Shown here: in pieces, positions 45,001 to 56,100 of the stretch
Layout: the number at the start of each line of letters is the position of its first letter
Position numbering within the stretch: the first letter of the stretch is position 1
Assembly: GCA_948144175.1 (NCBI GenBank)
Contig: CANXME010002486.1
Coordinates: 3,844,001-3,908,000, forward strand
Source: Closterium sp. NIES-65
Lineage: Eukaryota > Streptophyta > Zygnematophyceae > Desmidiales > Closteriaceae
Reading direction: 5' to 3'
DNA length: 64,000 nt
Made by a program: the position numbers and the translations under genes
Notes under the pieces: generated by a model
The model's database searches: none
The model's input: the letters and a program-made list of their open reading frames with translations, nothing else
What the model was told of the DNA's origin: nothing

Positions 45001-45610
45001 GTGACCGCCAGCGAGGTAGGACGACCCAGTTACCGCTACTTCGCACTGTGCAGCTCCCCGTCGTCCAGTCGATTCGTGGGTTGTACCGTCGCAGCCAATC
45101 ACGTCCCAGTAAAATGTCGTGCCCATCCAGCGTCGTTGCGAGCATTTCCTGTGTAAACCCGAAGTTTCCCCCGCAGCGGACTTTTACTCGCTCCACCTTT
45201 TCTCGTATGGCCAATGGCGTGCCGTCGACTAAGCGTGCATCCATCTCAGGTAAACATCGGTTAAGTGTTAACTGTAATTTCCGTGCGGTTGCAGTATTAA
45301 CTAAGCTGTGACTTGCTCCTCCGTCAATGAAGATTTTTACTGCTGCTCCCTGTATTTTCCCGTAGATCAGTACCGGGCAATCCGTCGCTGTACCCTCCTT
45401 ATTCATCCGAGCCCGATCGATGGCGTGAATCGGTACTGTGACTCGGTGAGGGTCGGTGTGGTTGGGCGAGCAGGCAGTCTCGTCAGTAGTTGGCCCAACT
45501 TCTACTGACTGCTGGCGTTTCCTTGCCTCCGAGACTCCTTCCCCTGCTCTGCTCCTCGACGTCTCAGCTCCTCTGGACATTCGCTCTTGCGATGGCCCGG
45601 CCGGTTGCAA
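42014..45610 (-). CDS. gypsy F pol polyprotein (PR-RT-RNase H-IN-chromodomain)
   Basis: 1198 codons, uninterrupted. Aspartic protease with FIDGGAS near residue 93. RT with FRMCIDYRALN and catalytic YLDD near residue 440. RNase H with VVTDASD. Integrase zinc finger (H-H-C-C, ending CPTCQLMK) near 775-825. The integrase core has MDFVTG, IISDRDTKF and GQTERTNQ for D, D and E. A C-terminal chromodomain-like segment (RRIEFLIRWKD...TEDNWVP) follows, which in chromoviruses targets integration to modified histones. Pol overlaps gag by 109 nt in the -1 frame and has no strong start of its own, so it is probably made as a gag-pol fusion. No clear slippery heptamer is visible in the overlap. Confidence 0.95.
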   Translation of the reverse strand: MQPAGPSQERMSRGAETSRSRAGEGVSEARKRQQSVEVGPTTDETACSPNHTDPHRVTVPIHAIDRARMNKEGTATDCPVLIYGKIQGAAVKIFIDGGASHSLVNTATARKLQLTLNRCLPEMDARLVDGTPLAIREKVERVKVRCGGNFGFTQEMLATTLDGHDILLGRDWLRRYNPRIDWTTGSCTVRSSGNWVVLPRWRSPESSTVQVNAIAMKRAVAAGADVYAADIAVVEKDEQQNDLQKLLAAVPTELQALLKRFPGIFPDDLPQGLPPQRAHDHRIELEPGAQPTVQRQFRLTQPELDELRKQLDYLLEKQFIRPSSSPFAAPILFTPKKDGGFRMCIDYRALNRVTVKSRYPIPRADELIDQLRTARVFSKIDLRGGYHQIRVEPSDCAKTAFRTRYGSFEYTVMPFGLTNAPATFQMTMNEAFRPLLDKCVIVYLDDILVYSRDKQQHLADLEAVFKVLEEHRLLTKGSKCEFFRDRLEFLGHVISEAGVEIDPKKLDTVKAWRPPTNITELQSFLGFVNYVRRFVPDMARLTAPLTDLLRKGVTFTWGEKEHAAFSALKNVLCSPPVLRIADPHRPFEVVTDASDIAIGAVLLQDFGNGLQPIAYESRKLHPPERNYPIHDREMLAIVHAFKVWRCYLTGADVTVRTDHRSLQYLRAQPHLNPRQIRWLDFLESNFHYTVTYKKGASNIADALTRPTAQIHAILLAQTSPLLTGLFTHGYQTDSFFTGGNSQQFAAAKGVYYVKTGTDRIWVPGYTLLRELLLQEAHDGVTSGHFGVEKTRQQLQRYYYWPEMLTDVQRHVASCPTCQLMKTSRKRPAGQLQPIPPPERAWQQVTMDFVTGLPAGASGNDAILVVVDRLTKMAHFAACRKSITAEETARLFISTVVRLHGIPASIISDRDTKFTSNFWRNLWQQFGTRLQFSSSYHPETDGQTERTNQTMEQLIRATCDDPNTWEQQLPLIEFAYNNAPSATTQQSPFYLNYGQNPTVPMTPNPDNPVPRAQQFAEILQAARTRAAEAIKKSNIIAKRNADRHRRPVTYQPDDLVLLDTQNLRLPITPKLRPRYCGPFRISHMITPVTAHLLLPADWYVSPSFHVSLLRPYIPSTSQLPRTRPASMTRPPTEPLITPDKILSHRVRDPRGARRIEFLIRWKDRTPTEDNWVPLDKIENHPVFTEYLRSRNFRDVHALS

Positions 45611-46680
45611 GCAAAGCAGCGCCCTCTAAATGGCGTGGCAGCTGCATTCGTTGCGACGGCATGTACGGTGGCGTGCTCGATCGGTCCCCGAGGACGATGT
45701 CCGAAATAGGACCCCGGTCTCGGTCGGCGTAGGATATCGATTTTCTCGGCGAGCGCGAGGATTTCGTTGAAATTCGATAGCCCGCGTAGCATTATCTCGT
45801 GCGATATGTCCGGCTTCAGCCCTCCGACGTAACGGTCCACCCGCTCCGCCTCGTGCATGTAGCCGACCTGTTCGCAAAGTGCGAGAAAACCGCTGGTGTA
45901 GTCTTGAACCGACCCGAGCTGGCGCCAAGTGCGCAGTTTCTGACGCGCCGAAATTGAAGCCGCGATCGGCTCAAAACGCGCCCGAAGCCCTGCACACCAC
46001 GCATCCCACGTGCTGTATTGGGCTGTTTCGCAGAACGAACTCCAGGTGACAGCTGGACCCGAGGGCCCTTCCTCGTGCGACGGTGGCTCGTAGGCGCGTG
46101 GCGACGTCACGATGACTCGCCACCAGTCCATGGCGGGGCCCCTGAGTAGTGAAACCGCATACCGAATCTTGGCGGCGTCCGACTCGACGTAGTTGGCGTC
46201 GAAAAACACATTCATCGTGAAGACCCACGATTGAACTGTCGGGCCGCCGCGTTGGCTTGGGTCGAAGCAGGGCGGGCGTTGCGGCTTGAGTGGCATTGGG
46301 GCCATCATGGCGTTTTCACCACTTGTCGTCGCAAACTCCACGTGCCGACGGGCTTCTCGGGGCTCCCGTGGGCTTAGCGTGCTCCTGTTCCCTCCCATGC
46401 CGGGCATCGGTTGGGCTGCGCCGTCACTGGCTGCGCCTGAGCGCTGTCCCGTGCTGTTGTGTTGCGTTGGTGTGCCGGATGAAATGATAATCGGCTCCTC
46501 CGAATGTACAGAGACATTGGTTGGTGCGTGGGATGTTGTCGGAGCATTCACCGTTGACTGTTGACGAGCGGAGTCACGTTCCGCCGTGAGCGTCGCGATT
46601 TCAAGCGCCGAATCCTCCAATTGTCGCACGAGACGATCGAGTTGCTCCTGCGTCAACGTGGCGAGATTGAGGTCGGCCAT
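45502..46680 (-). CDS. gypsy F gag
   Basis: The start is placed at MADLNLATLTQEQLD (46678-46680). An in-frame ATG at 46746 adds 22 residues. The product is about 392 residues: an N-terminal coiled-coil-like segment, a Ser/Thr-rich stretch and a retrotransposon gag domain (WVFTMNVFFDAN through YVGGLKPDI). A classic CCHC zinc knuckle, CFACNRPGHRKSEC, lies near the C-terminus. The coding frame is complete with a basic tail after the knuckle. Confidence 0.93.
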   Translation of the reverse strand: MADLNLATLTQEQLDRLVRQLEDSALEIATLTAERDSARQQSTVNAPTTSHAPTNVSVHSEEPIIISSGTPTQHNSTGQRSGAASDGAAQPMPGMGGNRSTLSPREPREARRHVEFATTSGENAMMAPMPLKPQRPPCFDPSQRGGPTVQSWVFTMNVFFDANYVESDAAKIRYAVSLLRGPAMDWWRVIVTSPRAYEPPSHEEGPSGPAVTWSSFCETAQYSTWDAWCAGLRARFEPIAASISARQKLRTWRQLGSVQDYTSGFLALCEQVGYMHEAERVDRYVGGLKPDISHEIMLRGLSNFNEILALAEKIDILRRPRPGSYFGHRPRGPIEHATVHAVATNAAATPFRGRCFACNRPGHRKSECPEELRRRGAEQGKESRRQGNASSQ

Positions 46681-46862
46681 GGCGGGGGTGTCGGGCAAGC
46701 TCAGCGAGAGCCTCGGTCGTGGCCGTGCGTGCTTGCGAGAGAGCACTTCGAGCGGCGGTGCTGTGTCGCTGAGAGACGTCTACCCCCCCCCAAAAATTGA
46801 GATAGTGGGAAGCGAAGGTGTGGATGCGGTCCGAGATGAGATCGTAGGCTCTGAATACCAAG

Positions 46863-47204
46863 TGTTACGTGTGCAATTGAGTGAACGAACGAGAATTGCA
46901 CTATCGAAGCAAAAGTACAATGAGCGAAGGCATGAGCGAAGGATTATATAGCGAAACAATAGTGGTAACGGTAATGGACTGTGGTTGTCGCGCGTCGAGC
47001 CTGAGACTGAGGTTGGGAAAATGTCGAAGCGTAGGCCCGGAGCGCGGGTTACCAGCCAAGCCGTGAGGTCGGGATGCGATGTGCGAAAAAGGCGGGATGA
47101 TGAATGATGCGATGGTCGCGAGTGGTAACGGTGCTGACTGAGGTGCTACAGTGACGTACGCGCTGGGCAGGGACGCGAAGTAAGGAAAAGGGAATTTCCT
47201 TACA
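46863..47204 (-). repeat. 5' LTR of gypsy F
   Basis: 342 bp. Internal to it, on the minus strand, CTTGGTATTCAGAGCC gives a primer-binding site like the initiator tRNA-Met site with one extra T and a 2-nt offset. Confidence 0.93.
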
Positions 47205-47209
47205 CATGC

Positions 47210-47841
47210 TCGTAACTACCCGAAGTGCCTTCGACCATGGGAGTGGACGGTTATGACTCGTTTTAGGAAGCTGCCTTGTCGAGTCAAGTGCTGAGGGGAG
47301 TCATACTTTTACAATTAGGCAGTTTCACCTTCCTAAAATGAAATCCCAAATGCGCAAATGAGAGACACTCAATCCGAACCAAATGTGTCCTGGGGGCTCT
47401 ACAAACAAACCATCCCGCCCATACTAAACGAATTTCTGTACCAAAATCCATGCGCGAATCTGACGACTTCATGAGCATCATATACCTCATCAGACAAACG
47501 ACATGGAGGTAGGAAATAAACGAGCCACATGCCAGCCCAACGCATCTAGTCCAGATGGCCACCACGCAGCGGTCAACGGAGCCTGATCATGTCCGACAAA
47601 GCAGGGATGGCGGCGTCCATCAAGCAGCTAGAAATAGGTCAATGTGGCATACATCGACGGCATAGTGTTGCATGAGAAACGGGTCACGCGGATTGTCAGT
47701 GATCACCACGCGGCGAACATCGACCGACCCGAACAGTGTCCAGGTGTCTTAAATCAACACAACAGGGTTTGCGCAGGAAAACGAATGCGTGATTAGTGGA
47801 ATGGCGCTAGTGACTAGTGACTAGTGGCTAGTGGAACTCAG
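47210..47841. other. unannotated spacer between gypsy F and copia G
   Basis: No recognisable gene. A 93-codon minus-strand frame at 47284-47565 matches no family I know and has no repeat or motif support. A GACTAGTGACTAGTGGCTAG tandem motif lies near 47810-47835, just before copia G begins. Confidence 0.4.
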
Positions 47842-49912
47842 CAGTCGCTGACCTTGTTACGCACCTTCGCACTAGTGACACCCGCTACCGCGCTGCGCTT
47901 CCTGCTGAGTTCTGCGCCAAGAACCCCCCCCCCCCCCCCCCATGTACATCACCCTCTACTACATAGTCACCCGGCTCCCTGACTCCCTTCGCTCGGTCAG
48001 GGACCACTTCCTCTCTGTTTGCCCCACGACACTCACCGTTGACCTCCTCGAGGAGCGCCTCGTGGCAGCTGAGAAGAGTATAGTCGCTGTAGGAGCCTCT
48101 CGTGGTGACCCTCGTGCCCCCGTCTTTGAGGGGTGATCCCCCTCCCCCCTTTTGCCCTCTGTTGCCTCTGCTGCTGCCGTCGACTTCGTTGGCACCGAGT
48201 CGGTCGGCGCTGCGTCTGCCCCTAGCGGGCGACGCCGCACCGGCAAGGGCAAGGGGGCTAAGGGCGCTGGAGGGGCTGGCGGGGGCGGTGGAGGTGGCGC
48301 TGGAGGAGGCAGAGGGAGTGGGGGTGGTGGTTAGAGTGGTGGCGGGGGTGGGGGCTTCGGTGGCGGCGGTGGAGGCGGAGGCGGCGGCGGCGGCGGTGGC
48401 GGTGGGAGCAGAGGAGGAGGCGGTGGCGGCGGTGGCGGCGGAGGAGGTGGAGCTAGTCGGGGTGGCTCTGCGCAGCGGGGCGGCTTTGGTGGTGGTCAGC
48501 GCCAGCAGCAGCAGCGCACTCGTGAGACCCCGCCCCCCCAGCAGCTTCGTTAGTGGTACTCTGCGCGTCAGCGGGGTGGGGGTGCTGGTCCTTGTGCATA
48601 CGTCCTGCGTACCGGCGACCGCACTGGTGAGCCGTGCGGTGGCCCGCACACCACCCAGCGCTGCTTCGGCCGTCTGACGGACGCTTGGCATCTCCAGTTC
48701 CCTGACGCCACTGAGATCCCCCGCTGGGGCGAGCTGCTTAGGTCGAGGGTTGCTGTCTTTGAACTTGATTATGATGCCATTCTTGCTGCCATGTATGTTG
48801 TGTCTACTAGTAATGAGGGTGACTGTTACCTGTGTGTTCCGCCTGACCCGGGCATTGAGGCTGCTGCTCTAGGTGCTGGTGAGGCTGCTGCTCTAGGTGC
48901 TATTGCGTCTGCTGCCCCAGGTGCTGGTGAGTCTGCTCTCTCAGGTACCACGTCGGCTCAGGCCTTACACACCTTCAGCCTTGACTCGGGTGCTTCCCGC
49001 TCCTTCTTTCGAGACCGCACCACACTTACGCCGCTTAGTCGGCCGGTTGCGGTCTCCCTGGCGGACCCCTTTGGGGATCCTGTCCTTGCCCACTTCTCCA
49101 CTGTCTTACCATGTCCGGCAGCCCCCTCTGGCACCCTGTCAGGTCTCTACCTCCCCTCATTCTCTACGAACTTGGTGAGTGGTGCTGATCTACAGGATGG
49201 GGGGGTTGACCAGTTCACTCCTGCGAGTCAGCGGGTGACCCACTGTACGTGTGCTCGGACGGGCCGACACTTGGCCACGTTTACCCGTGAGCCAGGGTCG
49301 AGCCTGTACGCACTGACTAGTGAGTCTCCTCCGGTTGGTGAGTCTGGTCAGGTAGCTGCGTCGAGTCAGGTGTTTGCTACAGCGTCCATGTCTGGTCCTG
49401 AGGATGCTCCCTGCTCTTGTCGTCTCTTGTCCCACAAGACTCTCCTCTGGCACCACCGCCTTGGTCACCCCTCCCTGCCTCGTCTCCGAGGCATGGCCTC
49501 CCGTGTCCTTGTCACTGGTCTCCCCCGGTCCCTCCCTCCCCTCCCTCTGGGGCCTGCCCCTACTTGCGTTCCCTGCGTCGAGGGGCGGCAGCGCGCCGCC
49601 CCTCACTCCTCCGAGTTTCCTCCGACAGAGGCTCCGCTGCAGACTCTTCACATGGACATGTGGGGCCTCGCCCGCGTCCGTGGCCAGGGTCACGAGCGTT
49701 ACTTCCTGTTGGTGGTTGACGACTACTCGCGTTACACCACGGTGTTCCCGTTGCGCAACAAGGGTGAGGTCATTGAGGTGTTGATCGAATGGATCCGCGC
49801 AGCTCGTCTCCATCTCAGAGAGAGTTTCGGCTCGGACTTTCCTGTTCTGCGTCTGCACTCTGACAGAGGCGGGGAGTTTTCCTCTGCCCTTTTGGGAGCC
49901 TTGTGTCGTGCA
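47842..49912 (+). mobile_element. Ty1/copia element G, truncated at both ends
   Basis: Same family as A-D, on the plus strand. It starts inside gag at the VADLVTHLRTSDTRYR-type segment and stops inside the integrase core after the DRGGEFSSALL segment. There it meets gypsy H in opposite orientation. No LTR is present at either end. Confidence 0.85.
47842..49912 (+). pseudogene. copia G gag-protease-integrase fragment
   Basis: An 18-C run at 47924-47941 puts gag out of frame. The downstream frame then carries TGA at 48134-48136, TAG at 48332-48334 in the polyglycine tract and TAG at 48551-48553. From 48554 it is open through the CCHC-like motif, protease DSGAS (about 48980), GAG-pre-integrase and the first two integrase Asp motifs. 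The final residues after 49912 read into unrelated sequence. Confidence 0.85.
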
Positions 49913-49919
49913 CAGGAGC

Positions 49920-52830
49920 CTTCCTTATTTCTTCACAACTGGGTGGCGGTGGCGGTCAGCATTTCTCTTAGCGATGAGGTTTGCTTTTTTTATTGCTTCT
50001 GCTGCGCGGGTCCGAGCAGTTTGCAGGATCTTGGCGAATTGTTGTTTGTGTGATGTGGGGTTGTTCGGGTTCGGCGTCATGGGCACTGTTGGGTTTGGTA
50101 AAACGAGGACTACTGCGTCACCGTTGATGTGTCATTGTTATAGGCGAATTTGATCAGCGGCACCTGCTGCTCCCATGTTGTCGGTTCGTCGCACGTGGCA
50201 CGAATCAGCGACTCCATGGTCTGATTCGACCACTCCGTTCGACCGTTGGTCTCGGGGTGGTACGACAAATTGAACTGAAGCATGGTTCCGAACTGCTCCC
50301 TAAAGTTGCTCGTAAACTTCATGTCGCGGTCGCTGATTATCGCAGCTGGTATCCCTTGCAGTTGAACGTCGGTTGCGATGAACATGCGAGCGGTTTCGTC
50401 AGCTGAGATCGATTTCCTACTTGTAGCGAAGTGAGCAATTCTTGTCAGTCTGTCAATGACGACCATAACCGCGTCGTTCCGTTCGGGGCTCAAAGGTAAC
50501 CCAGTCACCTGCTGCCAGGCGCGCTAGGGCGGTGGGATCAGTTGCAATTGACCCGCCTTTCTCTTCTGCGAGCTCTTCATCACCTAACACGTAGGACATG
50601 AACCCATGTGGTGGTGTACATTGGTCAACAGCTCCGGCCAATAGTAATACCGCTGCAATTGCTGTCGCGCTTTTTTTTTTTTTTTTTTTTTACCTCAAAG
50701 TGACCCAAGGTAACCCCGTCGTGTGCCTCCCGTAGTAGCAGTTCCCTCAGTCGCGAGTACGTTGGTACCCAGATGCGGTTGGTACCTGCTTTTACGTATT
50801 AGACTCCTATTGCTTCTGTCAGTTGCATCGAATTTCCGGTCGTGAAATATGGGTCAGTGCGGTATCCATGGGTGAATAGGCCGGTTAAAAGCGGTTTGGT
50901 TTGGGCGAGTAGGATGGCATGAAGTTGGGCTGTAAAGAGGGTGAGTGCGTCAGCAATATTTGATGCTCCCTATGAGACGATATAGTGGAAGTTGGACTGC
51001 ACATACTCCAACCAGCGAATCTGTCACGTATTGAAGTTCGGTTGGGCGCAAAGGTACTGTAGTGATTGGTGGTCCGTCCGTACTTTCACGTCTTCTCCAA
51101 TGAGGTAGCATCGCCACACTTTGAACACGTCCACGATCGCCAATATCTCGCAGTCGTGTATCGTATAATTGCATTCGGGCGGGTGAAGCTTGCGGGACTC
51201 GTACACGATCGGCTGAAGGCCTTCAACAGTACTGCTCCCACGGCGATGTTGCTTGCGTCAGTGACCAGTTCGAACGGGCGATGTGGGTCAGCGATGTGCA
51301 GTACGGGCGGCGAGAAAAAAATTTGTTTGAGGGCCAAGAAGGCAGCTTGCTCTTTCTCCCCCCACGTGTACTCAACCCACTTTCTCAGGAGATCTGTCAG
51401 TGGGCCGGTCAGCTTCGCCATGTCGGGGACGGGCCGGCGCACGTAGTTGACGAACCCCAAAAAACTGTGTAGCTCAGACAAGTTTATCGGCGCGTGCCAT
51501 GCTTGAATGGTCACGATCTTTTTCGGGTCTATTTCCACCCTGTCGACTAAAATAAAATGCCATAAAAACTCCAGTCTGTCCTGTAAAAACTCACATTTCG
51601 ATGCTTTGGTCAGTAGGCGGTTCTCACTTAGTATTTCAAAAATTGCTTCAATGTCCTGTAGGTGCTGTGCTCTGTCTGGGCTGTAGATCAGTGTATCGTC
51701 TAAGTAGACAATTACACATTTATCTAAAAGAGGGCGGAAAGCTTCGTTCATGGTCGTTTCGAATGTCGCGGGAGCGTCGGTCAGTCCGAAAGGCATTACC
51801 GTGTATTCGAAGGATCCGTAGCGAGTTCAGAAGGCGATTTTCGGGCAGTCGAGCAGATTGACGTGGAACTGGTGGTAACCTCATCGAAGGTCAATGTTCA
51901 AGAAGATGCGGGCTATGCGAAGTTGGTCGACCAGTTCGTCGACACGCGCGATGGAGTAACGGGACTTGATGGTTGATCGATTCATTTTGCGGTAATCTAT
52001 GCACATGCAAAATCCCCCGTCTTTTTGGGTGTGAACTGTATTGGTGCTACGAAAGGCGACCAACTCAGGCGAAAGGATTTTTTTCTCAAGCAGATAGTCC
52101 AACTGCTTCAGCAGTTCGTCCGGTTTGGGTTGGGTGAGCCGGCGGTGTCGCTGTACTGTCAGCTGTGCCCCCGGTTCTAGTTCTATCCTGTGGTCGTGCG
52201 GTTGGTGAGGTGGCAGTCCCTCAAGTAGGTCGCACAGAAAAACCCCGCTGTACTGTTTCAGTAGCGCTGCCAGGTCATCCAGTACGTCGGTGAGCAGTTT
52301 CTGCAAGTCACTCGGTTTGTCTGCTGCCTCGGCTTCCCAAATGTCAACCGCACACACGTCAGCTCCTACCGCTACGGCGCGTTTCATCGTGATCGCATCG
52401 ACACGCACCGACAAAGATCCAGGTGAGCTCCAACGAGGTAGGGCGATGTTGTTACCGTTCACTCGCACGGTGCAGTCACCCGTCGTCCAGTCGATTTGCG
52501 GGTTGTGTCGTCGCAGCCAATCACGACAAAGAAAAGTGTCGATTCTGTCGAGGGTTGTTGCGAGCATTTCCTGGGTAAACGTGAAGTTCCCCCCCGCACC
52601 AAATCTGAATCAGGTCCACACGTTCCCGTATCGAAAGTGGCGTGCTGTCGACAAGTCATGCGTCGATCTCATGTAAAGATATGTCTAGTGGAAGTTTCAG
52701 TCTCCGTGCTGTGGCGGTGTTGATGAGGCTGTGGCTAGCACCCCCGTGTATGAAGATTTTAACTAAGTCTGTCTGTATCTTCCCGCAACAGTATGGGGCC
52801 GTCTACCGTTGTACCCTCCTTATTCGGCCA
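49920..52830 (-). pseudogene. gypsy H pol, many stops and frameshifts
   Basis: Recognisable by alignment to F. Open pieces are 51881-52567 (protease to RT N-terminus), 51086-51796 (RT with YLDD and RNase H start) and 50110-50508 (integrase DDE region with IISDRD and a degenerate GRTEWSNQ). A run of about 20 T lies near 50672-50691. Much more decayed than F, so an older insertion. Confidence 0.85.
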
Positions 52831-52962
52831 TGTGAGAATAAGCAAACAGGAATGAATGAACTAGCAGTGAAATGAGTACAAGTAGGAAACCCTAGAATTG
52901 TGTACCCCCTATAGGCTAACCAACTGTAGCCTACACAAGCATAACATATATAATGTTTGACA
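52831..52962 (-). repeat. 3' LTR of copia D
   Basis: 132 bp, TGTCAAACATTATATATG...CTCACA on the minus strand. The polypurine tract GGGGGTG lies just inside. Confidence 0.95.
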
Positions 52963-53172
52963 CACCCCCATAGGCAAAGTGGGGGAGAACAAGGGGTCAC
53001 AAGACCAGTCAAGCAAAGCAAAGCAAGCACAGGGTGGATCACAAAGTCACCACACAGTCCGAGCACAAGAGCAGGGCCAGAGGCCAGTTCACATGCAGGA
53101 GTACAAACATATATATATATATAACTAGACAAGCAAGAGCAGGTATATATATATGTCACAGTACAAGTGAAG

Positions 53173-56100
53173 TCAAGAGGAGAGCAAGTGAGGCAAGACA
53201 GGCACAAGACCCAGCTGGGTGCAAAAGCACTGATGGTCACAAGGCGCGAGTGCCTTGGTGAACACATCAGCAGTGTTGGCCTCAGAGGCCACGTACGCAA
53301 GTCGCAACTGACCACGCTGCTGCAGCTCACGAGCAAGGAAGTAGCGGAGAGCAATGTGCTTCGTTCTGTGCTCCAAGCGCTGCTCTCGACACAAGGCCAG
53401 CATGGCCTTGTTGTCTACGTACAACACTGGAGGAGAACGAGGCGGCTCTCCAAGGTCAGTCAGCAGGTAGGTGAGCCAGCGAAGCTCCTGTGCAGCCATG
53501 GCCTCGGCGTAGATCTGAGCCTCACAACTGGAGCCGAGAACCGAAGACGAGCGAGTAGACCGCCACGAGACAGAGCAGGAACCAAGGCTGAAGGTGTAAC
53601 CCTGTGACGACCGCTGCGTAGCCTGGTCGTCAGCCCAAGAAGCGTCCGCGTGGCCGGTAAGGACCACTGGACTCCGCCCTCCAAGCACTAGCCCCATGCC
53701 CGACGTACTGCACAGGTAGCGCAATACCCTCTTCGCTGCAGCCATGTGCTCTGGTCTGTGTCTCCCAGGAGCAACATAGCGTGCAAGAATGCTCAGAGGG
53801 TATGCAAGGTCAGGTCGTGTGCAGGTCATCAGGTACATGAGGCAGCCAACAAGCTCTGCATACGGACCACTCGACTCTACGGACTCATCCAAAGGCAGAG
53901 CTGAGAGTGAGTGGCGAGTAGGCAGAGGAGTGGCCTGAGGCGAGGAGTACGTGAAGCCGAAGCGCTGAAGGACCTGCTGCACCATGTGTGACTGAGTCAA
54001 GGTAATGGTGCGGCGTGCTCTGTCCTGAGTGATCTGCAAGCCAAGGTAGCTGCGCAGTTCACCCAGGTCTGTGCACGTGTGTCTCTTCAGCAGCTCGGAC
54101 TTCACGTAGGCGAGTCCAGCAGTGTCCGCTGTGGCAAAGACCAAGTCGTCGACGTACACGAGGATGTAGAACGGCGGCAGGGAAGTGTCGGTGCGAAGAA
54201 AAAGCGACGGGTCAGCAGTAGAAGGAGCAAACCCAAGAGCCGCAAGCGTAGTCCTCAGTGTGTCGTGCCACTCACGCGGTGCCTGGCGGAGACCGTAGAC
54301 TGGCCGTCGGAGGCTCCACTGGGTGCCAGGAGGGAAAGTCCCAGTGAAGCTAGGTGGACGGCGAAGCCAGATCTCCTCGTGCAGGCTACCCTGCAAGAAC
54401 GCAGTGCTGAAGTCGAGAGAGTGAAGCTCGTAGTCGCGTTGAGCGGCTATGTGCAGGAGCACCCAAAGAGTAGTCATCTTCGGGGTGGGAGAGAAGGTCT
54501 GAAAGTAGTCAACTCCCTGCCGCTGACTGAAGCCACGAGCAACGTACCGTGCCTTGAAGACAGGTGGAGAGCCCGGCGGCCGCTTTACCCTAAAGATCCA
54601 CATGCCACTGACGATGTTCGCCCCAGGAGGGGGAACCGCGTCAACGTAGGTGCCTGTGGACTTCCAGGAAGCCATCTTTGCATCCATAGCTGCCTGCCAC
54701 TGAGAGGAGTAGGGACCCTCTACGGCCTCCGCGTAAGAACGCGGAGTCGGGATGTCTAGTGCATCCGGGTCTCCCTCAGGGGCAAGCAGTACAGACGCGA
54801 GATGAGGTGAAGCAGCCGCTAGACACTGTAACTCCTCCTGCCTGTCCTCTAGGACGTCCGTGCCAAGAGCACACTCACCCCCGACGGATGGAGGACAGAC
54901 AGACGCAGACTCAGCAACAAGACTAGCAGCGTAGTCGAGACGACAGGGAGCAGCAAAGTCGACGAGCTCAGCGACTAGAGCAGACGCAGCAGTGGACTCA
55001 AAAGAGGGGTCAGTGACGACAGTAGCAAGCAGACGCGTGATAGTAGGACTGGCAGCACGAAGAGAGTCCGACTCAGGGTCGGCAAGCGCAGGAAGAGAGG
55101 ACTCAGGAGGAGAAGGCAAAGGGGCACGCAGAGGAGCAGTGGACGGACGCAAAGACATCCGGTGCGTGCCAGGGACAGGAGGAGGACGCTGACGCGAACT
55201 GCGACCACTAACGCGAGCAGCACGAACAGGCGACGCGGGACGAGACGCAGGCTCACGACGCTCAGCAAGACCTCCAGTAGGACCAGTGTAGGGAGAGGGA
55301 GCAGGCAGTGGAGAGGAAGGCTCCAGCAGGGACTGCGACTAGACAGGCGGTGGACCCTCTACTGGAGGAGAAAGACCAAGAACCTGCTGCAGGAGCGGAA
55401 CGAAGTACGGCCGAGGCCGCGCGGCAGCTCGAGACTCAGCAGGGACAGCACCAGCACCCTCAGCAACAGCACCAGCGCCACCCACACCTTCAGCGGCAGG
55501 ACCAACAGCAGTAGGCTCAGCACCAACGCCCTCAGCAGCTTTAGCTCCAGGAGGACCCGCATGTCCAGCAGCTCCGGGACCGGCAGCACCCGCACCCTCG
55601 ACGGTCGAAGAAGCTCCAGCTCCAGCTCCAGCAGCACCTCCAGACTCAGCAGCACGCCTCCAGCGGCGAGCGAACCACTCGCGCAGCTCCTGTGGAGAGA
55701 GGGGCTCCCGGCGAGACGCAGCAGCAGGAGAAACCCCAGGCTCAGCAGCTCCAGACGCAGCACCCCCAGGCTCAGCAGCTCCCAGCTCAGCACCCCCAGG
55801 CTCAGCAGCTCCCGACCCAGCACCCCCAGACCCAGCACCTCTAGGCACAGCACCCCCCGGCTTAGCACCCCCAGGCTCCGCACCCTCCGCAGTAGCACCC
55901 TCAGGCCCAGCACCCCAAGCAGTAGCACCCCCAGGCACAGCACACCCAGGCTCAGCACCCGCAGCAGCTCCAGAGTCACCAGTAACCTCGATCGGGTCAA
56001 CGGCGTCTACCTGGGACACACCTGAGGGGGCAGGAACCTGAGGGGGGAGGGGGTCTACCGGGGTGGGAACCGGCACAAGGAAGTCCGGGGGAGGGGGGAG

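Larger units (their letters stand above)
41640..47209 (-). mobile_element. Ty3/gypsy chromovirus F, structurally complete
   Basis: LTRs at 41645-41986 and 46863-47204, 342 bp each, differ at two positions. They are flanked by the target duplication CATGC (41640-41644, 47205-47209). Gag and pol are both open. A polypurine tract (GGGAGGGGGGTAG, minus strand) and a primer-binding site are in place. This is the only fully open element in the window and could be autonomous. Confidence 0.95.

Noticed and set aside
47284-47565. 93-codon minus-strand frame in the spacer
   Set aside because: No motif, homology or codon pattern I can support; left as unannotated.
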